A stretch of DNA of 64,000 nt, taken from positions 14,829,001-14,893,000 of the forward strand of contig NC_079885.1 in the NCBI RefSeq assembly GCF_029227915.1, given 5' to 3'. A program made the position numbers and the translations under genes. Shown in pieces: positions 8,784 through 18,759 of this stretch. The DNA comes from Hydractinia symbiolongicarpus. Its lineage: Eukaryota > Cnidaria > Hydrozoa > Anthoathecata > Hydractiniidae. Positions within the stretch are counted from its first letter, which is position 1. Every line of letters begins with the position of its first letter. The notes under the pieces are model-generated. The model saw nothing but the letters and a program-made list of their open reading frames with translations, was not told the DNA's origin and searched no databases.

Positions 8784-9233
8784 ATTGACGTTTTCACGTT
8801 ACATTATTTATCATCACGACTGTGACGTATCTTTTTTACGCAATAGCCGCCGAGTAAATCAAGTAAGGGACATGATTAGAAGTTTTTTTCCCTTAAAAAG
8901 GGCTACAATCTTGCTGCAATAAATGCGCCACGTCGCAAATGAATGGATTAAGAGCGTCAGATAAAGAAAATGGCGATGTAGTTACTTTGCTAATTAACTT
9001 TGTCATATGAAAATTAAGTCTGCAAGTACCCTAGATTGCCTTCGTTGGAACTTTTTACCGGAAATCATAAAGCGCATTATTGTTGTAAAGAATCGATAGC
9101 GCTTAAAAAGAGCTTTCAAATGCACATAAACACGACCTATTCCGGATGATCCAGTCAAGAAATATGACCTTTAAAGTTTGAACCATTTTCGATGTAATGT
9201 GCTAATAAATCGTAGATATCTGCCCGTATGTGT

Positions 9234-9352
9234 GTCTACGACCATACCACGATGAACACACCTGTTCTCGTCTGATCACGGAAGTTAAGCATCGTCGAGC
9301 CGGGATAGTACTTGGATGGGGGACCGCCCGGGATCTCCCGGTGTCGTAGGCT
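9234..9352 (+). rRNA. 5S rRNA: 5S rRNA gene
   Basis: Class beta, T4. C40T, G65A, T96C. Confidence 0.95.
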
Positions 9353-9802
9353 ATTGACGTTTTCACGTTACATTATTTATCATCACGACTGTGACGTATC
9401 TTTTTTACGCAATAGCCGCCGAGTAAATCAAGTAAGGGACATGATTAGAAGTTTCTTTCCCTTAAAAAGGGCTACAATCTTGCTGCAATAAATGCGCCAC
9501 GTCGCAAATGAATGGATTACGAGCGTCAGACAAAGAAAATGGCGATGTAGTTACTTTGCTAATTAACTTTGTCATATGAAAATTAAGTCTGCAAGTACCC
9601 TAGATTGCTTTCGTTGAAACTTTTTACCGGAAATCATAAAGCGCATTATTGTCGTAAAGAATCGATAGCGCTTAAAAGGAGCTTTCAAATGCACATAAAC
9701 ACGAACTATTTCCGATCACCCAGTCAAGAATTATGATCTTTAAAGTTCGAACCATTTTCGATGTAATGTGCAAATAAATCGTAGATATCTACACGTATGT
9801 TT

Positions 9803-9921
9803 GTCTACGACCATACCACGATGAACACACCTGTTCTCGTCCGATCACGGAAGTTAAGCATCGTCGGGCCGGGATAGTACTTGGATGGTGGACCGCCTGG
9901 GATCTCCTGGTGGCGTTGGCT
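9803..9921 (+). rRNA. 5S rRNA: 5S rRNA gene
   Basis: Same sequence as the copy at 8665 (G87T, C106T, T111G, A115T). Class beta, T4. Confidence 0.92.
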
Positions 9922-10371
9922 ATTGACGTTTTCACGTTACATTATTTATCATCACGACTGTGACGTATCTTTTTTACGCAATAGCCGCCGAGTAAATCAA
10001 GTAAGGGACATGATTAGAAGTTTTTTTCCCTTAAAAAGGGCTACAATCTTGCTGCAATAAATGCGCCACGTCGCAAATGAATGGATTAAGAGCGTCAGAT
10101 AAAGAAAATGGCGATGTAGTTACTTTGCTAATTAACTTTGTCATATGAAAATTAAGTCTGCAAGTACCCTAGATTGCCTTCGTTGGAACTTTTTACCGGA
10201 AATCATAAAGCGCATTATTGTTGTAACGAATCGATAGCGCTTAAAAAGAGCTTTCAAATGCACATAAACACGACCTATTCCGGATGATCCAGTCAAGAAA
10301 TATGACCTTTAAAGTTTGAACCATTTTCGATGTAATGTGCTAATAAATCGTAGATATCTGCCCGTATGTGT

Positions 10372-10490
10372 GTCTACGACCATACCACGATGAACACACC
10401 TGTTCTCGTCTGATCACGGAAGTTAAGCATCGTCGAGCCGGGATAGTATTTGGATGGGGGACCGCCCGGGATCTCCCGGTGTCGTAGGCT
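10372..10490 (+). rRNA. 5S rRNA: 5S rRNA gene
   Basis: Copy of 9234 with C78T added inside the internal promoter. Class beta, T4. Confidence 0.94.
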
Positions 10491-10940
10491 ATTGACGTTT
10501 TCACGTTACATTATTTATCATCACGACTGTGACGTATCTTTTTTACGCAATAGCCGCCGAGTAAATCAAGTAAGGGACATGATTACAAGTTGCTTTCCCT
10601 TCAAAACGGCTAGAATCGTGCTGCAATAAATGCGCCACGTCGCAAATGAATGGATTACGAGCGTCAGACAAAGAAAATGGCGATGTACTTACTTTGCTAA
10701 CTAACTTTGTCATATGAAAATTAAGTCTGAAAGTACCCTAGATTGCCTTCGTTGGAACTTTTTACCGGAAATCTTAAAGCGCATTATTGTCGTAAAGAAT
10801 CGATAGCGCTTAAAAGGAGCTTTCAAATGCACATAAACACGAACTATTTCCGATCACCCAGTCAAGAATTATGATCTTTAAAGTTCGAACCATTTTCGAT
10901 GTAATGTGCTAATAAATCGTAGATATCTACCCGTATGTTT

Positions 10941-11059
10941 GTCTACGACCATACCACGATGAACACACCTGTTCTCGTCCGATCACGGAAGTTAAGCATC
11001 GTCGGGCCGGCATAGTACTTGGATGGGGAACCGCCTGGGATCTCCCGGTGTCGTAGGCT
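10941..11059 (+). rRNA. 5S rRNA: 5S rRNA gene
   Basis: Class beta, T4. G71C (breaks the G71-C104 pair of helix V) and G89A. Confidence 0.94.
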
Positions 11060-11509
11060 ATTGACGTTTTCACATTACATTATTTATCATCACGACTGTG
11101 ACGTATCTTTTTTACGCAATAGCCGCCGAGTAAATCAAGTAAGGGACATGATTAGAAGTTGCTTTCCCTTCAAAACGGCTAGAATCGTGCTGCAATAAAT
11201 GCGCCACGTCGCAAATGAATGGATTACGAGCGTCAGACAAAGAAAATGGCGATGTACTTACTTTGCTAACTAACTTTGTCATATGAAAATTAAGTCTGAA
11301 AGTACCCTAGATTGCCTTCGTTGGAACTTTTTACCGGAAATCTTAAAGCGCATTATTGTCGTAAAGAATCGATAGCGCTTAAAAGGAGCTTTCAAATGCA
11401 CATAAACACGAACTATTTCCGATCACCCAGTCAAGAAATATGACCTTTAAAGTTTGAACCATTTTCGATGTAATGTGCTAATAAATCGTAGATATCTGCC
11501 CGTATGTGT

Positions 11510-11628
11510 GTCTACGACCATACCACGATGAACACACCTGTTCTCGTCTGATCACGGAAGTTAAGCATCGTCGAGCCGGGATAGTATTTGGATGGGGGAC
11601 CGCCCGGGATCTCCCGGTGTCGTAGGCT
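11510..11628 (+). rRNA. 5S rRNA: 5S rRNA gene
   Basis: C40T, G65A, C78T, T96C, as at 10372. Class beta, T4. Confidence 0.94.
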
Positions 11629-12078
11629 ATTGACGTTTTCACGTTACATTATTTATCATTACGACTGTGACGTATCTTTTTTACGCAATAGCCGCTGAGT
11701 AAATCAAGAAAGAGACCTGATTACAAGTTGCTTTCCCTTCAAAACGGCTACAATCGTGCTGCAATAAATGCGCCACGTCGCAAATGAATGGATTACGAGC
11801 GTCAGACAAATAAAATGGCGATGTACTTACTTTGCTAACTAACTTTGTCATATGAAAATTAAGTCTGAAAGTACCCTAGATTGCCTTCGTTGGAACTTTT
11901 TACCGGAAATCTTAAAGCGCATTATTGTCATAAAGAATCGATAGCGCTTAAAAGGAGCTTTCAAATGCCCATAAACACGAACTATTTCCGATCACCCAGT
12001 CAAGAATTATGATCTTTAAAGTTCGAACCATTTTCGATGTAATGTGCTAATAAATCGTAGATATCTACCCGTATGTTT

Positions 12079-12197
12079 GTCTACGACCATACCACGATGA
12101 ACACAACTGTTCTCGTCCGATCACGGAAGTTAAGCATCGTCGGGCCGGGATAGTACTTGGATGGGGGACCGCCTGGGATCTCCCGGTGTCGTTGGCT
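12079..12197 (+). rRNA. 5S rRNA: 5S rRNA gene, first class gamma copy
   Basis: C28A (breaks C28-G48) and A115T. The gene-proximal run is only TATTTC, so class gamma. Its downstream spacer received the DNA transposon. Confidence 0.93.
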
Positions 12198-12529
12198 ATT
12201 GACTATTTCACGTTACATTATTTATCATTACGACTGTGACGTATCTTTTTTACGCAATAGCCGCTGAGTAAATCAAGTAAGGGACGTGATTAGAAGTTGC
12301 TTTCCCTTCAAAACGGCTACAATCTTGCTGCAATAAATGCGCCACGTCGCACATAAATGGATTACGAGCGTCAGACAAAGAAAATGGCGATGTACTTACT
12401 TTGCTAATTAACTTTGTCATATGAAAATTAAGTCTGAAAGTACCCTAGATTTCCTTCGTTGGAACTTTTTACCGGAAATCTTAAAGCGCATGGTTGTCGT
12501 AAAGAATCGATAGCGCCTAAAAAGAGCTT

Positions 12530-12533
12530 TTAA
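12530..12533 (+). repeat. TTAA target of the DNA transposon, left side
   Basis: The spacer here reads GAGCTTTTAA and then leaves the unit sequence. Most units read GAGCTTTCAAA, but a variant with GAGCTTTTAAA exists at 37982, so the TTAA could have been in the target before insertion. The right-hand copy is lost. Confidence 0.6.
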
Positions 12534-12823
12534 AGGGATCCCGAGGTGTCTACACAAGTAATGCTTATGCAACTCAAAACATTCAAAGAAATATAGTAGA
12601 GAAAGTCTTTTTAGCCAAATCAATATTATGTAGTAGATATATCCATGTTTACCTCGTAAAAACAGCAGCGCTCGCCTCCATTTTGTTGTGATTATATTTC
12701 GGTAAAATTCAACTCTAGCGTCCAGTCTTTTTTCCATGGGTCAAAGTTGTGACGCGCCAGTTCAGTATCAAAAGCGCGCGAAATACATAATACACAAGAA
12801 AATCGTTTCGTTAATGCAGCAAA

Positions 12824-13757
12824 ATGTCTGTAAATCCTTACCAGTTTGAACCACAAAAAAAGGTTGTTAACAATTCCAACAATGATAGCGATGATAGTTG
12901 GGAAGATGTTCCCGACTGTCTAGAAGAAGTTAGAGAGCAAGAGCCTCGTATCAATCGCCTAGACGTCGAACCATCCTCATGGTGTAAATGTTCGTTTTGC
13001 TGTACGATGCCTGTGAGTCGTGAATGTTTATGCTGCACAGAAATCGACGAAATAAAGTTGAGATATATTTCTGGTGGTATGATTCTGTATAATTAATTAG
13101 TGTGCATATTTTGTTGAATGAATAACTAAGAAATTTTTATATGCTCGATCCCAGGACCTGTATGAGACAGGCCTCTAGATCTAGTTTGTAAATTTTCCCA
13201 ATTTGTTTTTTTTCTAGATTATACATGCGTAACTCAGCATGAAAGTTTCGATGCTGTGTGTTTAAATCCACATGTTTTATGGACCGCTATGGTTAGTTTG
13301 AATGACAGGGAAGGTGCATGGCTACCTTGCATAGACAATATACCGAATCGGTAAAAATATATATTATTCTCAAACATAGATCTCATACAAAATGTTTCTC
13401 AACACGCTCAACAAAATACAAAACAACAAAATAACTCTATTTATATCTCAAAAAACTATACTCAACTTATGTACATGCAAAAATATACATTTAATGAACC
13501 TCATCCCCAGGCTGTTTTCTCGTTTTAGGACTTATCGCTACGCAGCGTATCGACAGTTTTCTTGGTTTGTTTATACAAAACTTGGAAGACATGTTCGTAG
13601 AATCATTCCTGCTTGTGTGGTTTCAAAAATTAGAAAAAAATTTCCAGAAGAAAATGGAATTTATGTGAATTTCGATGGCGACGATGAGGGAGCAGACGGG
13701 ATGTCTGAAATTATCCAGGCGTGGGAGTACATGACGAGCGAAGAACAGAACAGATAG
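12824..13757 (+). CDS. P2X7 C-terminal (ballast) domain-like protein, three exons
   Basis: I infer exons 12824-13073, 13218-13350 and 13529-13757, giving 203 aa. Intron 1 is GTGGTATG...TTTCTAG in phase 1; intron 2 is GTAAAAAT...GTTTTAG in phase 2; the joined frame is open to TAG. Residues about 60-80 hold a Cys cluster (WCKC, FCC, CLCC), followed after the first junction by YTCVTQHESFDAVCLNP and, in exon 3, by RYAAYRQF and GRHVRRIIPACVVSKIRKKFP. This order matches the zinc-binding C-terminal domain of vertebrate P2X7 receptors and the many invertebrate proteins that carry it without the ion channel; no membrane segments are present here. An acidic stretch (about residues 20-40) precedes it and an acidic tail follows. 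Stop is 118 bp from the convergent transposase stop. Function in the element is unknown; DNA or RNA binding is only a guess. Confidence 0.78.
13074..13217 (+). other. Intron 1 of the P2X7-like gene
   Basis: 144 bp, GT...AG, with a T-rich tract before the acceptor TTTCTAG. Skipping it removes an in-frame stop at 13094-13096 and joins exon 1 to the conserved TQHESFDAVCLNP segment. Confidence 0.75.
13351..13528 (+). other. Intron 2 of the P2X7-like gene
   Basis: 178 bp, GTAAAAAT...TCGTTTTAG. The exon 3 frame stays open upstream of this acceptor back to an ATG at 13392, but that stretch is not conserved-looking and includes the intron. Confidence 0.75.
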
Positions 13758-13830
13758 AGCCCTTAACACAAACGCCTATTCGACTGAATTTGTGCACTTA
13801 GAACCCAGGACGTTTTTCATATTTGATAGA

Positions 13831-13836
13831 ATTAAA
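13831..13836 (+). promoter_or_regulatory. Possible polyadenylation signal ATTAAA
   Basis: Lies 74 bp past the P2X7-like stop and within the short gap between the two convergent genes. Weak call on motif alone. Confidence 0.3.
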
Positions 13837-13875
13837 TCGCTTCCCCCAAAACCTTTTCTAAATTACATGTATATA

Positions 13876-16047
13876 TCATGTTTTAAATCTCGCCATTTTC
13901 GTTTTCTTCTCAATTATTTCATCTCGGCTTGCTCTTTCTTTTGGTGCCATGATTCGCTTTCTCGACCTGTGTTTTTCACGTTTCGCCGCTCGTTTGTATG
14001 CACCTATCATCATGACCTTCAAGTATTCATAATTTTTTTTCTCAAATACTGTTCTAGCGATTAACTTCTTCGTTGGTTTGCGCCAAGCAATTTTGAAGCG
14101 TGGTTTCCCAAGCTGTTCACCAGATTGAATAATTGCTTGAGTTCGCTGGCAGTTGAAGTTATTATCCAAAGCAGCCAGATAAGCACCCATGACCATATGA
14201 TCGTGCTGAAAATGGTACTGCTTAGGAATATACTTCAACAAAAGGTTGTTAAAAACTTCCACATTCGTTGTGTGCACGACATCCGTTAAATACTTCAAGT
14301 CATTTTTGAAGGACTTGTCTCTGACCATTGAAACTAAATATTGATGAGCTGGTGAACCCTCTAACAACCAGTTCTTACTTTTTTGTTCTTCTTTCGTAAG
14401 TGGTTCATGTTCACACCTTTTAAATTTTTTACATCCCGGCCATTCATGTTTGTTGATAGTGTGATAGATGATTGACTGAAATTTTTCATAGATAAGGTCA
14501 GCATCGCCATTGGCAGTTGTAACGCTCCACCAGAAGTGGTTCACTATTGAAGGTACCCACTCTAACAAACTTTCATGACTTTTCTTTTTTGCAATTTTAT
14601 TGATTTTTTTATTTATATTTTTGGCAACGTGCCTTGGATCAAATTGATGTTTGATTCTGTTGAACTCAGGGTTCACTCGCATTAGTTTGCGTATTTGTGT
14701 GTGTTTATCTGTGGCCACAACATCCACGTGAACATCATTATTTTGCAGCTGTCGTAAAATACGAACAAACCCTTCTTTTTCCATGGCGTTTGAATTCTTT
14801 ACTTCTGTTACAGGTACCACAACAGTGTCAATAACTTTCCCGGTAAGTGTTTCCATGAACGTATAATTGCAGTACTTTGCAGAATGGCCAGGGCTATCGC
14901 ATCTTCCGTCACCAACGAGAACAACGACATCACGCGATTTCAACAATTCCACCATACGTTTACGTTCGACATTCCACTTTTGTCTAACTACGGGAAGGAT
15001 GAAATCACGTCGAATCTGATAATACACACTGTCAGATATGAATTTCAAATTAATCAACCATGCAAACCTCGAAATTTTTGCAAACGGTACCCCTGAAAAA
15101 GCGATTGATGTTGAAATAAATAAATTTCCCAATCCGTTTAGTGAGCCGACCATTGGTTGACTTTTCCATTCGATATTGCATTCATTGAAGCAATTAATTT
15201 TTAAATGCAATTGGGAACCGGTATTCATAACTTCTCTGATTTCAGATTGATCAACAGGCCCACCACACCTTGGACACCGACCGAGCAATTCAAATAACTT
15301 ACTCTCGTAAACTAGAAATACACGTTCATTTCTAATTTTCTCCTTCCAACTGACACACTCATTCTGCGAAAGATCAGATTCTGTTGCATTCTCATTCTGT
15401 GAAGGAACATAATCACTATCAGCAGCGTCTTCACCACATTCGTCACTCGAACTTTCTGATTTATCATCCAATTCCAATTCATTATTTACAACCTCCAATT
15501 CATTATTTACAACCTCCAATTCATTATTTACACCATCCAATTCATTATTTACACCATCCAATTTATTATTTACACCATCCAATTTATTATTTACAATTTC
15601 AACAGCAGCACTAATGACATCCTCCGCTTCATCTAAACCACTACTCTGAACACCCAAATTGTTACAAAAATTGTCAGCCACCACAGTCTCTAACACGTCA
15701 GTCGACACACTCTCACGATTCTGACAAACAATTTTTACGCCATCACTTTCTAAAATACCTTTCTTGGCTATTGGAAATTGTACACCTTTCGATGGATTGT
15801 TCTTTTTGAACGTTTTTGTTTGGCACCTAATACTTCTGAAGTGTCTCATCCTCGTGAGGGTAGACGCATCTCGATAATACGTCGGTTCTGTTTGCACACT
15901 GACTGTGTTGTAAGTGATGTCTGTTTGAGTTGACATATTTCTAGAACCTTGAACATCAGAATCAGCAGGCGAGAGGCTTCCAAGACTGTCAAAATCATCA
16001 ACTGGAATTGTATAAGAGTCTTGTTTTTCTAATAAGTCTGAGACAAT
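13876..16047 (-). CDS. DDE transposase, main exon (Kolobok-like)
   Basis: I infer the exon starts at 16047 after the acceptor TTTAATTTCAG, 37 codons before the first in-frame ATG (15936), in phase 0 with the THAP exon. Numbered from that Met: acidic Ser-rich region with six 7-residue repeats (about 113-154), a zinc-binding C-x2-C at C221/C224 paired with CFNEC about 25 residues later, then the catalytic core. D343 in GDGRCDSPGHS, D410 in VATDKHTQ and E560 in TNVEVFNN are the likely DDE triad; DPRHVAKN follows D410. The last about 50 residues are very basic, likely a nuclear localisation signal. No stops or frameshifts in this exon. The gene is broken only at its 5' end. Confidence 0.82.
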   Translation of the reverse strand: MVSDLLEKQDSYTIPVDDFDSLGSLSPADSDVQGSRNMSTQTDITYNTVSVQTEPTYYRDASTLTRMRHFRSIRCQTKTFKKNNPSKGVQFPIAKKGILESDGVKIVCQNRESVSTDVLETVVADNFCNNLGVQSSGLDEAEDVISAAVEIVNNKLDGVNNKLDGVNNELDGVNNELEVVNNELEVVNNELELDDKSESSSDECGEDAADSDYVPSQNENATESDLSQNECVSWKEKIRNERVFLVYESKLFELLGRCPRCGGPVDQSEIREVMNTGSQLHLKINCFNECNIEWKSQPMVGSLNGLGNLFISTSIAFSGVPFAKISRFAWLINLKFISDSVYYQIRRDFILPVVRQKWNVERKRMVELLKSRDVVVLVGDGRCDSPGHSAKYCNYTFMETLTGKVIDTVVVPVTEVKNSNAMEKEGFVRILRQLQNNDVHVDVVATDKHTQIRKLMRVNPEFNRIKHQFDPRHVAKNINKKINKIAKKKSHESLLEWVPSIVNHFWWSVTTANGDADLIYEKFQSIIYHTINKHEWPGCKKFKRCEHEPLTKEEQKSKNWLLEGSPAHQYLVSMVRDKSFKNDLKYLTDVVHTTNVEVFNNLLLKYIPKQYHFQHDHMVMGAYLAALDNNFNCQRTQAIIQSGEQLGKPRFKIAWRKPTKKLIARTVFEKKNYEYLKVMMIGAYKRAAKREKHRSRKRIMAPKERASRDEIIEKKTKMARFKT
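15474..15599 (-). repeat. 21-bp coding minisatellite, six copies
   Basis: ATTATTTAC recurs at 15481, 15502, 15523, 15544, 15565 and 15586. It encodes a heptad-like repeat VNN(K/E)L(D/E)(G/V) in the transposase, which would form an amphipathic helix or coiled coil. Because the period is 21 bp, copy-number changes keep the frame. Confidence 0.92.
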
Positions 16048-16266
16048 CTGAAATTAAAAGAAAATCAAATGATAAGGCCTGGGTACTAAGGTATATTATA
16101 TTATATATGTCACACCTTTTTATAACACAAAATGTATATGATTGGAAGGAAGATAAATAAATTTACGTATCTATATTTATCATTTTTCTCAAGAAGTTTC
16201 ATATTTGATATCTCGTAATTATAAGCTGAAGACTGGTCACCAAGTTGTTATTGCAAATCACAATAC
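16048..16266 (-). other. Intron of the transposase gene
   Basis: 219 bp on the minus strand, donor GAG|GTATTG and acceptor TTTAATTTCAG. Both exons are in phase 0, so splicing joins KEQAE to IVSDLLE. Confidence 0.72.
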
Positions 16267-16567
16267 CTCAGCTTGTTCTTTGACTTTCAATCTTTTTGTG
16301 GATGATGCTCTCTCAGGTGTTGGCTCAATATGAGGGAATAAGGTGGGTATTGCCCCTGGCACCAGCTTCCGAATCATTTTTTTATTTTTATTTGCTGCAT
16401 ACTTTTGTTGCATATCAAAAGATTTGTCGAAACAGTCTTCGGTGAAATGGGTTGAACACAAGTACCGATATTTTGGCAGTGAGGTCCGTTTGACTTTGGC
16501 AATCCATAATTCTGGATCCTTTGGAAATTTATGATACGATACATTATCATTTAAATTAGATTGATTG
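16267..16567 (-). pseudogene. THAP DNA-binding exon of the transposase, N-terminus deleted
   Basis: THAP is a C2CH zinc-finger DNA-binding domain found at the N-terminus of P-element and Kolobok-type transposases. Retained: SYHKFPKDPELW, the second zinc-ligand pair in YLCSTHF, and the closing GAIPTLFPH. Missing: the first C-x(2-4)-C pair, because the junction with 5S DNA falls just before NQSNLND. An ATG at 16617 is in frame but lies in 5S spacer DNA, so it would add unrelated residues and no Cys. The domain cannot fold normally. Confidence 0.8.
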
Positions 16568-16603
16568 TGGGGGACCGCCTGGGAACTCCTGGTGTCGTAG
16601 GCT
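16568..16603 (+). pseudogene. 5S rRNA: 5S rRNA 3' fragment at transposon junction
   Basis: Positions 84-119 only. Class alpha end (T101A, C106T), T5. Lacks box A and most of the internal promoter, so it should be silent. Confidence 0.95.
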
Positions 16604-17053
16604 ATTGACTTTTTCACGTTACATTATTTATCATTACGACTGTGACGTATCTTTTTTACGCAATAGCCGCTGAGTAAATCAAGAAAGAGACATGATTACA
16701 AGTTGCTTTCCCTTCAAAACGGCTAGAATTGTGCTGCAATAAATGCGCCACGTCGCAAATGAATGGATTACGAGCGTCAGACAAAGAAAATGGCGATGTA
16801 CTTACTTTGCTAACTAACTTTGTCATATGAAAATTAAGTCTGAAAGTACCCTAGATTGCCTTCGTTGGAACTTTTTACCGGAAATCTTAAAGCGCATTAT
16901 TGTCGTAAAGAATCGATAGCGCTTAAAAGGAGCTTTCGAATGCACATAAACACGAACTATTTCCGATCACCCAGTCAAGAATTATGATCTTTAAAGTTCG
17001 AACCATTTTCGATGTAATGTGCTAATAAATCGTAGATATCTACCCGTATGTTT

Positions 17054-17172
17054 GTCTACGACCATACCACGATGAACACACCTGTTCTCGTCCGATCACG
17101 GAAGTTAAGCATCGTCGGGCCGGGATAGTACTTGGATGGGGTACCGCCTGGGATCTCCCGGTGTCGTAGGCT
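17054..17172 (+). rRNA. 5S rRNA: 5S rRNA gene
   Basis: Class beta, T4. G89T only. Confidence 0.96.
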
Positions 17173-17621
17173 ATTGACGTTTTCACGTTACATTATTTAT
17201 CATCACGACTGTGACGTATCTTTTTTACGCAATAGCAGCGGAGTAAATCCAGTAAGGGACATAATTAGAAGTTTCTTTCCCTTAAAAAGGGCTACAATCT
17301 TGCTGCAATAAATGCGCAACGTCGCAAATGAATGGATTAAGAGCGTCAGAGAAGGAAAATGGCGATGTAGTTACTTTGCTAATTAACTTTGTCATATGAA
17401 AATTAAGTCTGCAAGTACCCTAGATTGCCTTCGTTGGAACTTTTTACCGGAAATCATAAAGCGCATTATTGTTGTAAAGAATCGATAGCGCTTGAAAGAG
17501 CTTTCAAATGCACATAAACACGACCTATTCCGGATGATCCAGTCAAGAAATATGACCTTTAAAGTTTGAACCATTTTCGATGTAATGTGCTAATAAATCG
17601 TAGATATCTGCCCGTTTGATT

Positions 17622-17740
17622 GTCTACGACCATACCACAATGAACACACCTGTTCTCGTCCGATCACGGAAGTTAAGCATCGTCGGTCCGGGATAGTACT
17701 TGGATGGGGGACCGCCTGGGAACTCCTGGTGTCGTAGGCT
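17622..17740 (+). rRNA. 5S rRNA: 5S rRNA gene
   Basis: Class alpha, T5. G18A, G66T, T101A, C106T. Confidence 0.94.
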
Positions 17741-18190
17741 ATTGACTTTTTCACGTTACATTATTTATCATTACGACTGTGACGTATCTTTTTTACGCAA
17801 TAGCCGCTGAGTAAATCAAGAAAGAGACATGATTACAAGTTGCTTTCCCTTCAAAACGGCTAGAATCGTGCTGCAATAAATGCGCCACGTCGCAAATGAA
17901 TGGATTACGAGCGTCAGACAAAGAAAATGGCGATGTACTTACTTTGCTAACTAACTTTGTCATATGAAAATTAAGTCTGAAAGTACCCTAGATTGCCTTC
18001 GTTGGAACTTTTTACCGGAAATCTTAAAGCGCATTATTGTCGTAAAGAATCGATAGCGCTTAAAAGGAGCTTTCAAATGCACATAAACACGAACAATTTC
18101 CGATCACCCAGTCAAGAATTATGATCTTTAAAGTTCGAACCATTTTCGATGTAATGTGCTAATAAATCGTAGATATCTACCCGTATGTTT

Positions 18191-18309
18191 GTCTACGACC
18201 ATACCACGATGAACGCACCTGTTCTCGTCCGATCACGGAAGTTAAGCATCGTCGGGCCGGGATAGTACTTGGATGGGGGACCGCCTGGGATCTCCCGGTG
18301 TCGCAGGCT
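18191..18309 (+). rRNA. 5S rRNA: 5S rRNA gene
   Basis: Class beta, T4. A25G, and T114C which breaks A5-U114. Confidence 0.95.
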
Positions 18310-18759
18310 ATTGACGTTTTCACGTTACATTATTTATCATCACGACTGTGACGTATCTTTTTTACGCAATAGCCGCCGAGTAAATCAAGTAAGGGACATG
18401 ATTAGAAGTTTCTTTCCCTTAAAAAGGGGTACAATCTTGCTGCAATAAATGCGCCACGTCGCAAATGAATGGATTAAGAGCGTCAGAGAAGGAAAATGGC
18501 GATGTAGTTACTTTGCTAATTAACTTTGTCATATGAAAATTAAGTCTGCAAGTACCCTAGATTGCCTTCGTTGGAACTTTTTACCGGAAATCATAAAGCG
18601 CATTATTGTTGTAAAGAATCGATAGCGCTTAAAAAGAGCTTTCAAATGCACATAAACACGACCTATTCCGGATGATCCAGTCAAGAAATATGACCTTTAA
18701 AGTTTGAACCATTTTTGATGTAATGTGCTAATAAATCGTAGATCTCTGCCCGTTTGTTT

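Larger units (their letters stand above)
8520..10580 (+). repeat. Tandem duplication of a 1138-bp dimer
   Basis: The gene pair at 8665 and 9234 recurs at 9803 and 10372, including rare changes (G87T with T111G, C40T with G65A) and the AAATAAAT variant upstream element. Offset is 1138 bp, twice 569. Ends are approximate. Confidence 0.85.
6821..12533 (+). repeat. 5S rDNA tandem array, middle segment
   Basis: Ten full genes spaced 569 bp apart (568 after the gene at 7528). It begins in the spacer split by the LINE and ends at the TTAA where the DNA transposon begins. Spacers hold no ORF. Confidence 0.97.
12534..16567. mobile_element. Kolobok-like DNA transposon, right end deleted
   Basis: About 4 kb foreign to the array. 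Left end follows a TTAA and starts AGGGATCCC (GGGATCCC is a palindrome). It encodes a three-exon plus-strand gene (P2X7 C-terminal-like) and a convergent minus-strand THAP/DDE transposase gene. The right junction falls inside the THAP exon and joins directly to position 84 of a 5S gene, so the right terminal repeat, the start of the transposase gene and at least about 200 bp of 5S unit are gone. The family call rests on TTAA, THAP and the DGRCDSPGHSAKY-type catalytic block, which I associate with Kolobok. I cannot confirm terminal inverted repeats because only one end remains. The element can no longer move by itself. Confidence 0.8.

Noticed and set aside
12534-12560. Terminal inverted repeat at the transposon left end
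   Set aside because: The GGGATCCC palindrome is visible but the right end is deleted, so an inverted partner cannot be shown.
12417-12737. 106-aa minus-strand ORF running from the transposon left end into the 5S spacer
   Set aside because: Spans the insertion junction, has biased hydrophobic/basic composition and no known motif; its 3' part is spacer sequence repeated across the array.
13792-14064. 90-aa plus-strand ORF
   Set aside because: Antisense to the basic C-terminus of the transposase and to the intergenic gap.
14884-15096. 70-aa plus-strand ORF
   Set aside because: Antisense to the transposase catalytic core.
15384-15614. 76-aa repetitive plus-strand ORF
   Set aside because: Antisense reading of the 21-bp minisatellite in the transposase.
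16343-16534. 63-aa plus-strand ORF with a hydrophobic N-terminus
   Set aside because: Antisense to the THAP exon; the apparent signal-like sequence is a by-product of Lys-rich codons on the other strand.
17392-17574. 60-aa and similar (21426-21650, 74 aa) minus-strand ORFs in the array
   Set aside because: Fall in 5S spacers or genes, are interrupted in neighbouring copies and show no coding constraint.
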